The position numbers were made by a program, and so were the translations under genes. A DNA stretch of 64,000 nt from Cherax quadricarinatus (lineage: Eukaryota > Arthropoda > Malacostraca > Decapoda > Parastacidae), in NCBI RefSeq assembly GCF_038502225.1, contig NC_091292.1, positions 47,953,928-48,017,927 on the forward strand, in the 5' to 3' direction. The first letter of the stretch is position 1; each line of letters starts with the position of its first letter. Under the pieces are notes generated by a model. That model had not been told where the DNA came from, did no database searches, and was given only the letters and a program-made list of their open reading frames with translations. Below are positions 26,553 through 38,600 of this stretch, in pieces.

Positions 26553-27524
26553 CTATTCTAGGCATAAGTTGGGGTCTGTGTTGCTTAGTATATCTTCCCA
26601 GCTTATATCGGTTAGGACTTGGTTTACTTGGTCCCACTTTATGTTTTTGTTATTGAAGTTGAATTTGGTGAATGCTCCCTCGTGACTAATCTCATTTTGT
26701 CGGTCTGGGGCTCTGCGCATACATGTCTGAACCTCAATTATGTTGTGATCTGAGTATATTGTTTTTGATATGGTGACATTTCTTATCAGATCATCATTGT
26801 TAGTGAAGATGAGGTCTAGTGTATTCTCCCGTCTAGTAGGCTCTATTATTTGCTGGTTTAAATTGAATTTTGTGCAGAGATTTAGAAGCTCGTGTGAGTG
26901 TGAGTTTTCATCAGAGCTGCCTCCTGGTGTTATTACTGCAACAATATTATTTGCTATATTCCTCCATTTTAGGTGCCTTAAGTTGAAATCCCCCAGGAGC
27001 AAGATGTTGGGTGCAGGAGCTGGAAGATTTTCCAGACAGTGGTCAATTTTTAACAGCTGTTCCTGGAATTGCTGAGATGTTGCATCCGGAAGCTTGCAGA
27101 CTACCACAATGACTAGGTTTTGGTTCTCGACCTTTACTGCTAAAACTTCCACTGCATCATTTGAGGCATTAAGCAGTTCTGTGCAAACAAGTGACTCTGC
27201 AATGTACAGGCCAACCCCCACCCCCTTTTGCCTGTTCACTCTGTCACATCTGTATAAGTTGTAACCTGGGATCCATATTTCGTTGTCTAAGTGATCCTTT
27301 ATGTGGGTCTCAGTGAAAGCCGCGAACATTGCCTTTGCCTCTGCAAGCAGTCCACGGATGAAAGGTATTTTGTTGTTTGTTGCTGGCTTTAGACCCTGTA
27401 TATTTGCAAAGAAGAATGTCATCGGACTGGTGGTATTGTTGGTACTTGGGGGGGGAGGATTTTTTTCCAGCATTAGTATCTGTATCTGTTGGTTTGGAGT
27501 GGAGGCCATCGACTGTGGTTCCAC
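26553..27524 (-). CDS. AP endonuclease of LINE family B copy 2 (partial ORF2)
   Basis: A 323-residue frame with a complete exonuclease/endonuclease/phosphatase domain: TFFFANIQGLKPATNNK (start of domain), FAAFTETHIKDH (metal-binding Glu), YRCDRVNRQKGVGVGLYIAE, ILLLGDFNLRHLKW (catalytic Asp-x-Asn), TLDLIFTNNDDL and TIYSDHNIIEVQT (catalytic Asp-His). The enzyme would nick target DNA to prime reverse transcription. The start Met lies inside the end of ORF1, with about 50 bases of overlap, which suggests reinitiation or frameshifting for ORF2. The frame ends in a stop after NTDPNLCLE. Confidence 0.88.
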   Translation of the reverse strand: MEPQSMASTPNQQIQILMLEKNPPPPSTNNTTSPMTFFFANIQGLKPATNNKIPFIRGLLAEAKAMFAAFTETHIKDHLDNEIWIPGYNLYRCDRVNRQKGVGVGLYIAESLVCTELLNASNDAVEVLAVKVENQNLVIVVVCKLPDATSQQFQEQLLKIDHCLENLPAPAPNILLLGDFNLRHLKWRNIANNIVAVITPGGSSDENSHSHELLNLCTKFNLNQQIIEPTRRENTLDLIFTNNDDLIRNVTISKTIYSDHNIIEVQTCMRRAPDRQNEISHEGAFTKFNFNNKNIKWDQVNQVLTDISWEDILSNTDPNLCLE

Positions 27525-28150
27525 TCCAGGAATGACTGGATTTGGTGTACAATTTCTGCCATTTCCTGCCAGTTTTTTTTCCTTCTTGGCACTAAAAAAC
27601 CTCTCCCTCTTGAGTGGCTGTGGCTACCCAGGTTTTCCCATGGCCTGGATGTTTTGTATCTTTTTGTCCCCTTTAGATGGTGTGCCTGGCAATTTAAGTT
27701 ATAGCACAGTCTTTCCTGTACTGAAGAGGTACACATTTCAGGGTGAAAAAGCTTACAGGAAGGGAGTTTGCATTTTCCTGTTGTCATATGGGCACGGCAT
27801 TTTCTAGGGTGGTCATAGTTGCACGCCCCATCTGTTTTTCCAGATTTCCCATGTCTGCAGATACCAAGTGCATAGTATGTGCACAGGCTTGGTTTCCGTT
27901 TGCCTTGGGTTTCTGTGACTGCATTCCCTGTTGGTGCATGTTTACCTGTCTTATTCCTATCTTCCCTAGCACCAACAATGGAGCTCCCACCAGTTGTTTT
28001 TGGTAATATATCCTCACTATTGCTAGTGGAGTCCTCTTGTTTGCTATTTCCTGTTGTATTTCTTGTTTGCAATATTGGTTTTATCTTATCTTTGACTACA
28101 CTTGTTTCCCCACTACGGCTCCTGTCCCCTATGAGGTCATTTATATGCAT
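27473..28150 (-). CDS. LINE family B ORF1 with three CCCH-type zinc fingers
   Basis: A 225-residue frame. The N-terminal half is polar and low complexity. Residues about 95-165 hold three Cys-Cys-Cys-His motifs in tandem: CTYYALGICRHG..ACNYDH, CRAHMTTGKCKLPSCKLFH and CTSSVQERLCYNLNCQAHH. The last two fit C-x8-C-x4-C-x3-H. CCCH fingers usually bind RNA, so this is likely the nucleic-acid-binding ORF1 protein that packages LINE RNA. It occupies the ORF1 slot, directly upstream of and overlapping the endonuclease ORF. Most CR1 or L2 ORF1 proteins carry a CCHC knuckle, PHD or esterase instead, so this variant is notable. The start is the ATG before HINDLIGDRS. Confidence 0.78.
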   Translation of the reverse strand: MHINDLIGDRSRSGETSVVKDKIKPILQTRNTTGNSKQEDSTSNSEDILPKTTGGSSIVGAREDRNKTGKHAPTGNAVTETQGKRKPSLCTYYALGICRHGKSGKTDGACNYDHPRKCRAHMTTGKCKLPSCKLFHPEMCTSSVQERLCYNLNCQAHHLKGTKRYKTSRPWENLGSHSHSRGRGFLVPRRKKNWQEMAEIVHQIQSFLEWNHSRWPPLQTNRYRY

Positions 28151-28165
28151 TCCTTCCTGCGTATA

Positions 28166-28355
28166 ATTCCCGACTACCTGGAGAGTTCCTAGGATAACCT
28201 AAAAAGTCAGACGGAGTGACTTATTTCCATTTGGGTCTTTTTAATAATTATTATTATACAATGCAGGAGATATTATTATACTATATAGGTTATATACTAG
28301 GAATAAAGTAAATAGAGTTATTTACATCTACATGTTTGTTAGCCAATAAAATAAA
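28166..28355. other. A/T-rich spacer upstream of LINE family B copy 2
   Basis: Contains the probable 5' leader of family B copy 2 and then an A/T-rich stretch with an ATTATTATTATAC motif repeated twice. No gene seen. Confidence 0.5.
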
Positions 28356-29275
28356 AAAAATCATTCTCTTCCTTCTCTGTTGCTACATTCATTAGGTACC
28401 TTTTCTCTCTCTTCTTGAACTGGTTCATGCTATGACTGGCTTTGACATGTGCAGGTAGTCTGTTTCATTCCTTTATTGCTGTACAATAAAAGGTGTTTGA
28501 AGCCTGGCCACTGACTGTGGGTACTACAAAGTTGTGCTCTCTCCCCCTAGTGCTATGATTGCTTTGGTTCCCAACCTTGACAAAATTAGCAGCAAGATAT
28601 TCTGGACATTGTTTGTGAGCAATTTTATAAACTTGATTTAACTTTAGTTGTTTTAATCTGTCTTCAACATTCGGCATATCCAATTATTGTAATTCAACCT
28701 GGCCTACATGTTCTCTTGGACCCAGGTCCAGGATGAATCTTACCAATTTGTTCTGGGTGATTTGCAGTTTATCTTTCAGTTTTTTTTTGTCAAGGCAGAG
28801 TACCAAGAAGAGCAAGCGTAATCCATATGGTATTGTATAAGGGCTAGACATAGGGTCCTGCGAGCCTCAGTAGATAGACACTGTGCTTGTCTGTAGAGGA
28901 GCTTCAGTCTGGCATTCGCTTTCTTTACTACACTGTTCCCTATCAGTTGTCCTGACATGCCTGAGTCAAAGGTGATTCCCAGATATTTTACTGAGGAAAC
29001 TGAAGTGATGAGTTCCCCATTACACTGGACATTAAAATTATTTACCCTTCTCAGTTTATGTCTCGTGAGAAAGACTATGGCTTCCGTTTTCCCGAGTTGT
29101 AACGATAGCTTGTTGTCTGCTAACCATTTGTTGCAGGACTCCAGTTCTAGTGTTATTACATTAGCTATATCTTGTGGGTCTTTACCTGACACTAACAAAA
29201 CATTGTCACCCGCATTCAGTAGGAGTTTGCACTTGTCACTGATACTGTTTTCCCCTTAGATTTGGCACAAGTGAA
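28356..29275 (-). pseudogene. C-terminal RT fragment of a third LINE family
   Basis: Minus-strand frames: LVSGKDPQDIANVITLELES, CNKWLADNKLSLQLGKTEAI, SSVKYLGITFDSGMSGQLIG and YHMDYACSSWYSALTKKN, followed after a frameshift near 28790 by QKRLVRFILD-like sequence and KQLKLNQVYKIAHKQCPEYL. This is the thumb and C-terminal region that follows the YADD box in jockey/CR1-type RTs (WLADNKLSLQ, VKYLGI, ACSSWYS). RT palm boxes are absent, so it is 5'-truncated. It is distinct from families A and B. Confidence 0.82.
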
Positions 29276-29400
29276 GAAGTATTATGGGTTTCTTTAAGTT
29301 TCATTTATGGCTTTGAGTTCTTCCTGTAAGATTCCTTAAGCGTAAGTTCGATATTTGCTATGCCTACACTTGGATTTAAATTATACGGCAACGGTGCAAT
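29276..29400 (-). pseudogene. Small family B ORF2-linker fragment
   Basis: The plus-strand sequence TTCATTTATGGCTTTGAGTT with flanking bases matches the family B linker at about 26264-26370 (TTCATTTATGGCTTTTAGTT) with small deletions. A 100-base relic with no coding value. Confidence 0.65.
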
Positions 29401-29420
29401 ACTTGCGTAATATGTATGTG

Positions 29421-29523
<103 letters not shown>

Positions 29524-29645
29524 AGGGGGTGGTAGGAGAAGAAAATATTCAAACAGCTCCGGGGAGAACCTTGACTTTTCTCTGAGGTACGTTTATTGTC
29601 TTCTCTGAGGATGAGGGTCCCCATTCCAGCTATAGAGGTGGTACC
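29524..29645. repeat. HP1-related repeat unit between TA tracts
   Basis: It starts GGGGGTGGTAGGAGAAGAAA and ATATTCAAACAGC, like the outer part of HP1 at 31381 (GGGGTGGTAGGGGAAGTGGA). It continues with a different inner part containing TTTCTCTGAGGTACG and TCTTCTCTGAGGATGAGG. A diverged subfamily or a chimera. Confidence 0.6.
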
Positions 29646-29655
29646 TAAAAAAAAA

Positions 29656-30197
<542 letters not shown>

Positions 30198-30703
30198 TAT
30201 ATATATCCCATGCACCATTTATAGGCAGGCTCCCTGGCCAAACCTTAGTCACGTGACCCCCGTTTGAACCACACACACAGGCCATGTCTCAGAGGCCTCT
30301 GTCTCATTCACTACCATGCTTAGCGACAGCCAAGGCCTAATAGGCTGGGCTTGCCACGATTGTCGCCTTCATAACAGTATAACCTATTCTTGCTACCATT
30401 GTTCCTAATAACGAACCTTGATATATCATCTCTCAATCTCTAATACACAAAACTTTCAGCCACGGTGAAAGGAACTCACTATTTTCACCATCCCTTCATG
30501 AGATGACTAATAGTCGATGTAAGAAATCACTTTAGTAAATATCTTATGTACTGTAAATTTAAACCTCACGTCAAGGCAGTGGTTCAGAACACCTTAACTA
30601 ATATTATGGTCTGTTATTTCTTTCTGGTTCAACTTCGAACATTTATATATTTGCAACATGTGTTGTAATATTTGAGGTTAAGTAAGTAGTTTACGGTGGA
30701 CAG
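30198..30703. other. End of the A2M intron, no gene seen
   Basis: Unique-looking intron sequence before the exon at 30704. The acceptor is GTGGACAG. The pyrimidine tract before it is weak (TTTACGGTGG), and a TAG stop in the same frame at 30687-30689 sets an upper limit to the exon. Confidence 0.6.
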
Positions 30704-30932
30704 GTCTTCTGGTGTGAGCAGTCAAGACCTGACAGTGCCAGACACCATCACTCAGTGGGTGGGCAAGGCTGTGTGTGTACACCCAGAGAAGGGCGTGGGA
30801 CTTTCCCAGAGGAAGTCCATCATTACCTTCACGCCCTTCTTCGCCGACCTCACCCTTCCACCCACTGTCAAGAGAAGCGAGATCCTTCCCGTCAAGATGT
30901 CCATCTTCAACTACCTGAGTCAGCCAATACCT
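30704..30932 (+). CDS. A2M: Alpha-2-macroglobulin-like gene, exon after the bait region
   Basis: A 229-base exon, one base to complete the split codon from exon 13633-13846 plus 76 full codons, ending at donor GTAAGT in phase 0. It encodes SSGVSSQDLTVPDTITQWVG, KAVCVHPEKGVGLSQRK, FTPFFADLTLPPTVKRSEIL and a final IFNYLSQPIP. VPDTITxW and FxPFFxxLTxPxxVxRxE are strongly conserved blocks of the A2M middle region, just downstream of the bait. This part belongs to the macroglobulin core that closes around trapped proteases. Length and order match the family, with no stop or frameshift. The start was chosen by phase agreement, since the acceptor itself is not strong. Confidence 0.93.
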
Positions 30933-31264
30933 GTAAGTATCTACTATTAACTATTTGCTTCAGTAAGTCCCTGTAATTATGTACTTTTCTAATACGTGAC
31001 ACAGCTAATGCCTATAAGAACCTACTTACCAATAATCTAAGGTGATTAATACCTTTAATTATCTACTTAGCAAATACCTGAGGTAGCTAATATATATATA
31101 ATCCAGTTTAATCCTTTAAGTCAACTTCCGCCAAAATCATAACATTTAAATTCTTTATGATAATTTTCTTATCAATTTTCAAAAGACTTTTTATATTATT
31201 GGTCAAGCTTAAAAATATTAATTACATATCAGTGACAAACACGTAAGAATATGTACTAGATACG

Positions 31265-31366
31265 TATCTCATGTACACCTCGTGTACTGTACATGCCATC
31301 TTTATTTCAGCCATGTATTCTTAAATCTTTTGTACCATATTATGTAATAAAATATACCTATACTTA
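31265..31366 (+). mobile_element. 5'-truncated 3' end of the RLE-type LINE
   Basis: CTGTACATGCCATCTTTATT, then TTGTACCATATTATGTAATA and AAATATACCTATACTTAAAA. It matches, in opposite orientation, the 3' UTR, AATAAA signal and A-run at 3537-3620. About 100 bases survive. It lies in an A2M intron in the sense direction, so an intronic AATAAA is present. Confidence 0.8.
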
Positions 31367-31380
31367 AAAAAGAATGAAAA

Positions 31381-31472
31381 GATGGGGTGGTAGGGGAAGT
31401 GGAATATTCAAATGGCTTCAGGAAGAAATTCAATATTCTTCCTTGAAGCCTTTTTATCCACTTCTCTTAAGA
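31381..31472. repeat. HP1 hairpin repeat, second copy
   Basis: The reverse complement of 3440-3531: GATGGGGTGGTAGGGGAAGT, GGCTTCAGGAAGAAATTC, CTTCCTTGAAGCC, ATCCACTTCTC. The two halves pair into a long imperfect hairpin. It again lies within about 15 bases of the A-rich end of the RLE-type LINE. Confidence 0.8.
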
Positions 31473-31824
31473 TATATATTATTTTAGTTTTTGTTCAGAT
31501 TCTTTACTAACCAGTGAAAAAGAAACAATGGTTTATTTTTATTCTTTGTGTTCTTGAGTACAGATTTAAAGAGCCACAGAGATCATTACGAGCAGATACT
31601 TGAGAAACATTGCCAGCAGTATTACGTAGACCTGTTGAGTGTTATAGTTGTCAGCCACTTTTAGATATAACTAAGTGGAAACGGACTGCATTTTTAAAAT
31701 AGCTTAATTTAAAATTGTTGAATTTATATGATGCAAATACACATTTTTTTTATCTTCGCGTTGTTCTAAGTTACATTCTGTTGATATATTTACGTTTAAT
31801 GAATCGTCAAATTTTCACATTAAG

Positions 31825-32048
31825 GTGACTGTACAAGTGGAGGAGAGCAGTGAATACGACATCCTTGAGGAACCTGGACAGCAAGGTCTTGGAAAACAGA
31901 GTTCGTGTTTGCCAGCGCAAGATAAAGTCGTCCGTACAGTGAGGATCAAGCCAGGTGTGATCGGTGAAGTCAACATTACGGTGACGGCGTTCGTGGATCA
32001 CCAGTTCTCAGGGGCGTGTGGCTCAGGAGACACATCAATCACCAGAAG
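31825..32048 (+). CDS. A2M: Alpha-2-macroglobulin-like gene, exon 3 of those seen
   Basis: A 224-base exon with 74 codons plus two bases (phase 2 end), acceptor TTAAG and donor GTCACA. It encodes VTVQVEESSEYDILEE, a Gly/Gln/Ser-rich turn, SCLPAQDKVVRTVRIKPGV, IGEVNITVTAFVDHQFSGAC and GSGDTSITR. The series VTVQVE...VxxxVxPxxIGxVNxTVxA is the A2M beta-sandwich between the post-bait block and the CUB/TED region. Cys in SCLP and SGAC may form a disulphide. The frame is clean. It joins 30704-30932 at PIP|VTV and the next exon through a split Arg codon. Confidence 0.92.
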
Positions 32049-32154
32049 GTCACACAACTAACTTATCACTTATCTTTTGTTCCACTCATGGAATGTTTCT
32101 TGATTCTGGTGAGGAGTTTTTGAACTAAGGATTAGGGCCTGTGTCCCACTTCTT

Positions 32155-32256
32155 TGGATCTAACCTGAATTATTCTCTTTCCCTCACGCGGTGTATAACC
32201 CTATGGGTTTAGCATTCCCAGTGAAATCAGTAATGATGATGATGATGATGATGATG

Positions 32257-32326
<70 letters not shown>
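32155..32326. repeat. SINE- or LINE-tail-like repeat with (GAT)n(AAT)n
   Basis: CTCACGCGGTGTATAACCCT and ATGGGTTTAGCATTCCC are followed by (GAT)n and (AAT)n. The layout of a conserved block with a trinucleotide tail resembles the 3' end of a retroposon. It lies in the 428-base intron between two A2M exons. Confidence 0.6.
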
Positions 32327-32327
<1 letters not shown>

Positions 32328-32476
32328 TTCTGTTAACTGTTAGCAACGTTTTCATAATTCACTAGCTAGACTCACTAAACTCATTAAGCACAATCATAAT
32401 AATAGTGTTATATGCAGTGGTCGCTCTTAAGAGTGTAATGCTCTGAGTATTCATGAAATGTTATTGTTTCCTTCAG

Positions 32477-32559
32477 AGATGCTTTGATAAAACCAATCAA
32501 GGTTGAGGCTGAGGGTTTCCTGAGAGAAAAAACCTGGACCAAGTACATCTGCACTGAAG
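32477..32559 (+). CDS. A2M: Alpha-2-macroglobulin-like gene, exon 4 of those seen
   Basis: A small 83-base exon: one base closing the split Arg codon, 27 codons, one base left over (phase 1). The acceptor is TTTCCTTCAG and the donor GTGAGA. It encodes DALIKPIKVEAEGFLREK and TWTKYICTE. The pattern DxxIKPxxVExEGxxxE is a hallmark of A2M family proteins directly upstream of the thioester domain. It is followed by an 18.3 kb intron whose first 110 bases lead straight into a long satellite array. Confidence 0.92.
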
Positions 32560-32668
32560 GTGAGAATTTACTAACATTTTTAAAGTTTATTCTTTCATCA
32601 CCTATCTCAAGTTACTTTGTTGATATGTCCGTGTAAAGTGACTGGTCTGATGGGCACTACAGATAAGA

Positions 32669-35600
32669 AGTGCATATTGTGTAGTATAACTGACAGCTTG
32701 AAGCTTGCATATTGTGTAGCATAACTGAGAGCTTGAAGCTTGCGTATTGTGTATTATAACTCTCAGCTTGAAGATTGCGTATTGTGTATTATAACTGTAC
32801 ACTTGAAGCTTGCATATTGTGTAGTATAACTGACAGCTTGAAGCTTGTGTATTGTGTAGTATAACTGACCGCTTGAAGCTTGCGTATTGTGTATTATAAC
32901 TGTCAGTTTGAAGCTTGCGTATTTTGTAGTGTAACTGTCAACTTGAAGCTTGCGTATTGTGTACTGTAACTGACAGTTTGAAGCTTGCATATTGTGTATT
33001 ATAACTGTCAGCTTGAAGCTTGCGTATTGTGTACTATAACTGACAGCTTGAAGCTTGCATATTGTGTATTATAACTCAGGTTGAAGCTTGCATATTGTGT
33101 ATTATAACTGTCAGCTTGAAACTTGCGTGCTGTGTAGTATAACTGTCAGCTTGAATCTTGCGTATTGTGTAGTATTACTGACAATTTTAAGCTTGCGTAT
33201 TGTGTAGTATAACTGAAAGCTTGAAGCTTGCGTATTGTGTTTTATATCTGTCAGCTTGAATCTTTCTTATTTTGTATTTTAAATGTCAGCTTGAAGCTTG
33301 CCTGATGTGTAGTATAACTGACAGCTTGACGCTTGCGTATTGTGTATTATAACTGTCAGCTTTACGCTTGCGTATTGTGTAGTATAGCTGTCAGCTTGAA
33401 ACTTGCGTATTGTGTATTATAAATGTCAGTTTGAAGTTTGCGTATTGTGTAGTATAACTTCCAGCTTGAAGCTAGCGTATTGTGTAATATAACTTACAGC
33501 TTGAAGCTTGCGTGTTGTGCATTATAGCTGTCAGCTTGAAACTTGCGTCTTGTGTATTATAAATGTCAGTTTGAAGTTTGCGTATTGTGTAGTATAACTG
33601 ACAGTTTGAAGCTTGCGTATTGTGTAGTATAACTGACAGTTTGAAGCTTGTGTATTGTGTAATATAACTGTCAGCTTGAAGCTTGCGTATTGTGTATTAT
33701 AACTGTCAGCTTGAAGTTTGCATATTTTGTAATATAACTGACAGCTTGAAGCTTGCGTATTGTGTAGTATAACTGACAGTTTGAAGCTTGTGTATTGTGT
33801 AATATAACTGACAGCTTGAAGCTTGTGTATTGTGTATTGTAACTGCCAGCTTAAAGCTTGTGTATTGTGTATTATAACTGTCAGCTTGAAACTTGCGTAT
33901 TGTGAAGTATAACTGTCAGCTTGAAGCTTGCATATTGTGTAGTATAACTGACAGCTTTAAGCTTCCGTAATTTGTAGTATAACTGACAGCTTGAAGCTTG
34001 CGTATTGTGTATTATAACTGACAGCTTGAAGCTTGCGTATTGTGTATTATAACTAACAGCTTGAAGCTTGCGTATTGTGTATTATAACTGACAGATTGAA
34101 GCTTGCGTATTGTGTATTATAACTGTCAGCTTGAAGCTTGCGTATTGTGTAGTATAACTGTCAGCTTGAAGCTTGCGTAATGTGTAGTATAACTGGCAGC
34201 TTGAAGCTTGCGTATTGTGTAGTACAACTGACAGCTTGAAGCTTGCGTATTGTGTAGTATAACTGACAGCTTGAAGCTTGCGTATTGTGTAGTATAACTG
34301 GCAGCTTGAAGCTTGTGTATTGTGTAGTATAACTGACATCTTGAAGCTTGCATATTGTGTAGTATAACTGACAGCTTGAAGCTTGCGTATTGTGTATTAT
34401 AACTGTCAGCTTGAAGCTTGTGTATTGTGTAGTATAACTGTCAGCTTGAACCTGACGTATTGTGTAGTATAACTGACAGCTTGAAGCTTGCATATTGTGT
34501 AGTATAACTGACAGCTTGAAGCTTGGGTATTGTGCATTATAACTATCAGCTTGAAGCTTGCGTATTATGTAGTATAACTGAAAGCTTGAAACTTGCGTAT
34601 TGTGTAGTATAACTAACAGACTGAAGCTTGCATAATGTGTAGTATAACTGACAGCTTGAAGCTTGCGTATTGTGTATTATAACTGTCAGCTTGATGCTTG
34701 CATATTGTGTAGTATAACTGACAGCTTGAAGCTTGCATATTGTGTAGTATAACTGACAGCTTGAAGCTTGCATATTATGTATTATGACTGTCAGCTTGAA
34801 GTTTGCGTATTGTGTAATATAACTGACAGCTTGAAGCTTGCGTATTGTGTAGTATAACTAACAGCTTGAAGCTTGCACATTGTTTATTATAACTGTCAGC
34901 TTGAAGCTTGTGTATTGTGTATTATAAATGTCAGCTTGAAACTTGTGTATTGTGTAGTATAACTGTCAGCTTGACGCTTGCGTATTGTGTAGTATAACTG
35001 ACAGCTTGAAGATTGCATATTGTGTATAATAACTGTCAGCTTGAAGCTTGCATATTGTGTAGTATAACTGACAGCTTGAAGCTTGCGTATTGTGTATTAT
35101 AACTGTCAGCCTGAAGCTTGCGTATTGTGTAGTATAACTGGCAACTTGAACCTTGCGTATTGTGTAGTAACTGACAGCTTGAAGCTTGCATATTGTGTAG
35201 TATAACTGACAGCTTGAAGCTTGGGTATTGTGTATTATACCTGTCAGCTTGAAGATTGCGTATTTTGTATTATAACTGTCAGCTTGAAGCTTGCGTATTA
35301 TGTAGTATAACTGAAAGCTTGAAACTTGCGTATTGTGTAGTATAACTAACATATTGAAGCTTGCATATTGAGTAGTATAACTGACAGCTTGAAGCTTGCG
35401 TATTGTGTATTATAACTGTCAGCTTGAATCTTGCATATTGTGCAGTATAACTGACAGCTTGAAGCTTGCATATTGTGTAGTATAACTGACAGCTTGAAGC
35501 TTGTGTATTATGTATTATGACTGTCAACTTGAAGTTTGCGTTTTGTTTAATATAACTGACAGCTTGAAGCTTGCGTATTGTGTAGTATAACTAACAGCTT

Positions 35601-38600
35601 GAAGCTTGCGTATTGTGTATTATAACTGTCAGCTTGAAGCTTGTGTATTGTGTATTACAAATGTCAGCTTGAAACTTGCGTATTTTGAAGTATAACTGTC
35701 AGCTTGAAGCTTGAGTATTGTATAGTATAACTGACAGCTTGAAAATTGCATATTGTGTATTATAACTGTCAGCTTGAAGCTTGCGTATTGTGTAGTATAA
35801 CTGGCAGCTTGAAGCTTGTGTATTGTGTAGTATAACTGACATCTTGAAGCTTGCATATTGTGTATCAAATGTCAGCTTGAAACTTGCGTATTGTGTAGTA
35901 TAACTGTCTGCTTGAAACTTGAGTATTGTGTAGTATAACTTACAGCTTGAAGATTGCATATTGTGTATTATAACTGTCAGCTTGATGCTTGCGTATTGTG
36001 TAGTATAACTGACAGCTTGAAGCTTGCGTATTGTGTAGTATAACTGGCAGCTTGAAGCTTGCATATTGTGTAGTATAACTGTCAGCTTGAAGCTTGCGTA
36101 TTGTGTAGTATAACTGTCAGCTTGAAGCTTGAGTACTGTGTAGTACAACTGACAGCATCAAGCTTGCATATTGTGTAGTATAACTGACAGCTTCAAGCTT
36201 GCGTATTGTGTATTATGACTGTCAGCTTGAAACTTGCGTATCGTGTAGTATAACTGACAGCTTGAAGCTTGCGTATTATGTATTATGACTGTCAGCTTCA
36301 AGTTTGCGTATTGTGTAGTATAACTGACAGCTTGAAGCTTGCGTATTGTATAGTATAACTGACAGCTTGAAGCTTGCGTATTGTGTATTATAACTGTCAG
36401 CTGGAAGTTTGCGTATTTTGTAGTATAACTGACAGCTTGAAGATTGCATATTGTGTATTATAACTGTCAGCTTGAAGCTTGCGTATTGTGTAGTATAACT
36501 TGCAGCTTGATACTTGCATATTGTGTAGTATAACTGACAGCTTGAAGCTTGCATATTGTGTAGCATAACTGAGAGCTTGAAGCTTGCGTATTGTGTATTA
36601 TAACTCTCAGCTTGAAGATTGCGTATTGTGTATTATAACTGTCAACTTGAAGCTTGCGTATTGTGTAGTATAACTGACAGCTTGAAGCTTGTGTATTGTG
36701 TAGTATAACTGACCGCTTGAAGCTTGCGTATTGTGTATTATAACTGTCAGCTTGAAGCTTGCGTATTTTGTAGTGTAACTTACAGCTTGAAGCTTGCATA
36801 TTGTGTACTGTAACTGACAGTTTGAAGCTTGCATATTGTGTATTATAACTTTCAGCTTGAAGCTTGCGTATTGTGTAGTATAACTGACAGCTTGAAGCTT
36901 GCATATTGTGTATTATAACTCAGGTTGAAGCTTGCATATTGTGTATTATAACTGTCAGCTTGAAACTTGCGTGCTGTGTAGTATAACTGTCAGCTTGAAT
37001 CTTGCGTATTGTGTAGTATTACTGACAATTTTAAGCTTGCGTATTGTGTAGTATAACTGAAAGCTTGAAGTTTGCGTATTGTGTTTTATATCTGTCAGCT
37101 TGAATCTTTCTTATTTTGTATTATAAATGTCAGCTTGAAGCTTGCGTGATGTGTAGTATAACTGACAACTTGACGCTTGCGTATTGTGTATTATAACTGT
37201 CAGCTTGACGCTTGCGTATTGTGTAGTATAGCTGTCAGCTTGAAACTTGCGTATTGTGTATTATAAATGTCAGTTTGAAGTTTGCGTATTGTGTAGTATA
37301 ACTGCCAGCTTGAAGCTAGCGAATTGTGTAATATAACTTACAGCTTGAAGCTTGCGTGTTGTGCATTATAGCTGTCAGCTTGAAACTTGCGTATTGTGTA
37401 TTATAAATGTCAGTTTGAAGTTTGCGTATTGTGTAGTATAACTGACAGTTTGAAGCTTGCGTATTGTGTAGTATAACTGACAGTTTGAAGCTTGTGTATT
37501 GTGTAATATAACTGTCAGCTTGAAGCTTGCGTATTGTGTATTATAACTGTCAGCTTGAAGTTTGCATATTTTGTAATATAACTGACAGCTTGAAGCTTGC
37601 GTATTGTGTAGTATAACTGACAGTTTGATGCTTGTGTATTGTGTAATATAACTGACAGCTTGAAGCTTGTGTATTGTGTATTGTAACTGCCAGCTTAAAG
37701 CTTGTGTATTGTGTATTATAACTGTCAGCTTGAAACTTGCGTATTGTGAAGTATAACTGTCAGCTTGAAGCTTGCATATTGTGTAGTATAACTGACAGCT
37801 TTAAGCTTCCGTAATTTGTAGTATAACTGACAGCTTGAAGCTTGCGTATTGTGTATTATAACTGACAGCATGAAGCTTGCGTATTGTGTATTATAACTAA
37901 CAGCTTGAAGCTTGCGTATTGTGTATTATAACTGACAGATTGAAGCTTGCGTATTGTGTATTATAACTGTCAGCTTGAAGCTTGCGTATTGTGTAGTATA
38001 ACTGTCAGCTTGAAGCTTCAGCTTCAAGTTTGCGTATTGTGTAGTATAACTGACAGTAGCTTGTGTAGTAGCTTGAAACTGCGTATTTTGTAGTATAACT
38101 GACAGCAGCTTGCGTATTGTGTAGTATAACTTGCAGCTTGATACTTGCATATTGTGTAGTATTGAAGCTTGCTTGCATATTGTGTAGTATAACTGACAGC
38201 TTGAAGCTTGTGTATTGTGTAGTATAACTGACCGCTTATTGTGTAGTAGCTTGAACTGACAGCTTGAAGCTTGCGTATTGTGTATAACTATAGTATAAAG
38301 CTTGAATCTTGCGTATTGTGTAGTATTACTGACAATTTTAAGCTTGCGTATTGTGTAGTATAACTAACAGCTTGAATCTTGCGTATTGTGTAGTATAACT
38401 GACAGCAGCTTGAAGCTTGCGTATTGTGTAGTATAGCTGTCACTGTCAGCTTGAAGCTTGCTAGCGTATTGTGTAGTATAACTGACATGTCTTGAAGCTT
38501 GCAGTTTGAAGCTTGCGTATTGTGTAGTATGAAGCTTGTGTATTGTGTAATATAACTGTCAGCTTGAAGCTTGCATATTGTGTATTATACCTGTCAGCTT

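Larger units (their letters stand above)
24391..28165 (-). mobile_element. LINE family B copy 2, near full length, two ORFs
   Basis: Minus-strand order: ORF1 with CCCH zinc fingers (28150-27473), then an overlapping ORF2 with endonuclease (27524-26553), linker (26546-26145) and RT (26109-24423), then a 3' UTR with the GGGGGCGTTGACCCCCGGAA block (about 24416-24430). ORF2 is interrupted by at least three frameshifts or stops. ORF1 and the endonuclease are each open. Confidence 0.87.
30933..31824. other. A2M intron of 892 bases
   Basis: The donor is GTAAGT and the acceptor TTTTCACATTAAG. It contains the truncated RLE-LINE 3' end at 31265-31366 and HP1 at 31381-31472. The rest is A/T-rich intron sequence with CTTACC/ACCTGTAATTA-like short repeats near 30960-31090. 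Confidence 0.8.

Noticed and set aside
27473..28150. Host CCCH zinc-finger gene
   Set aside because: It overlaps and precedes the LINE family B endonuclease on the same strand, at the place of ORF1. A captured host domain is possible, but an independent gene is not supported.
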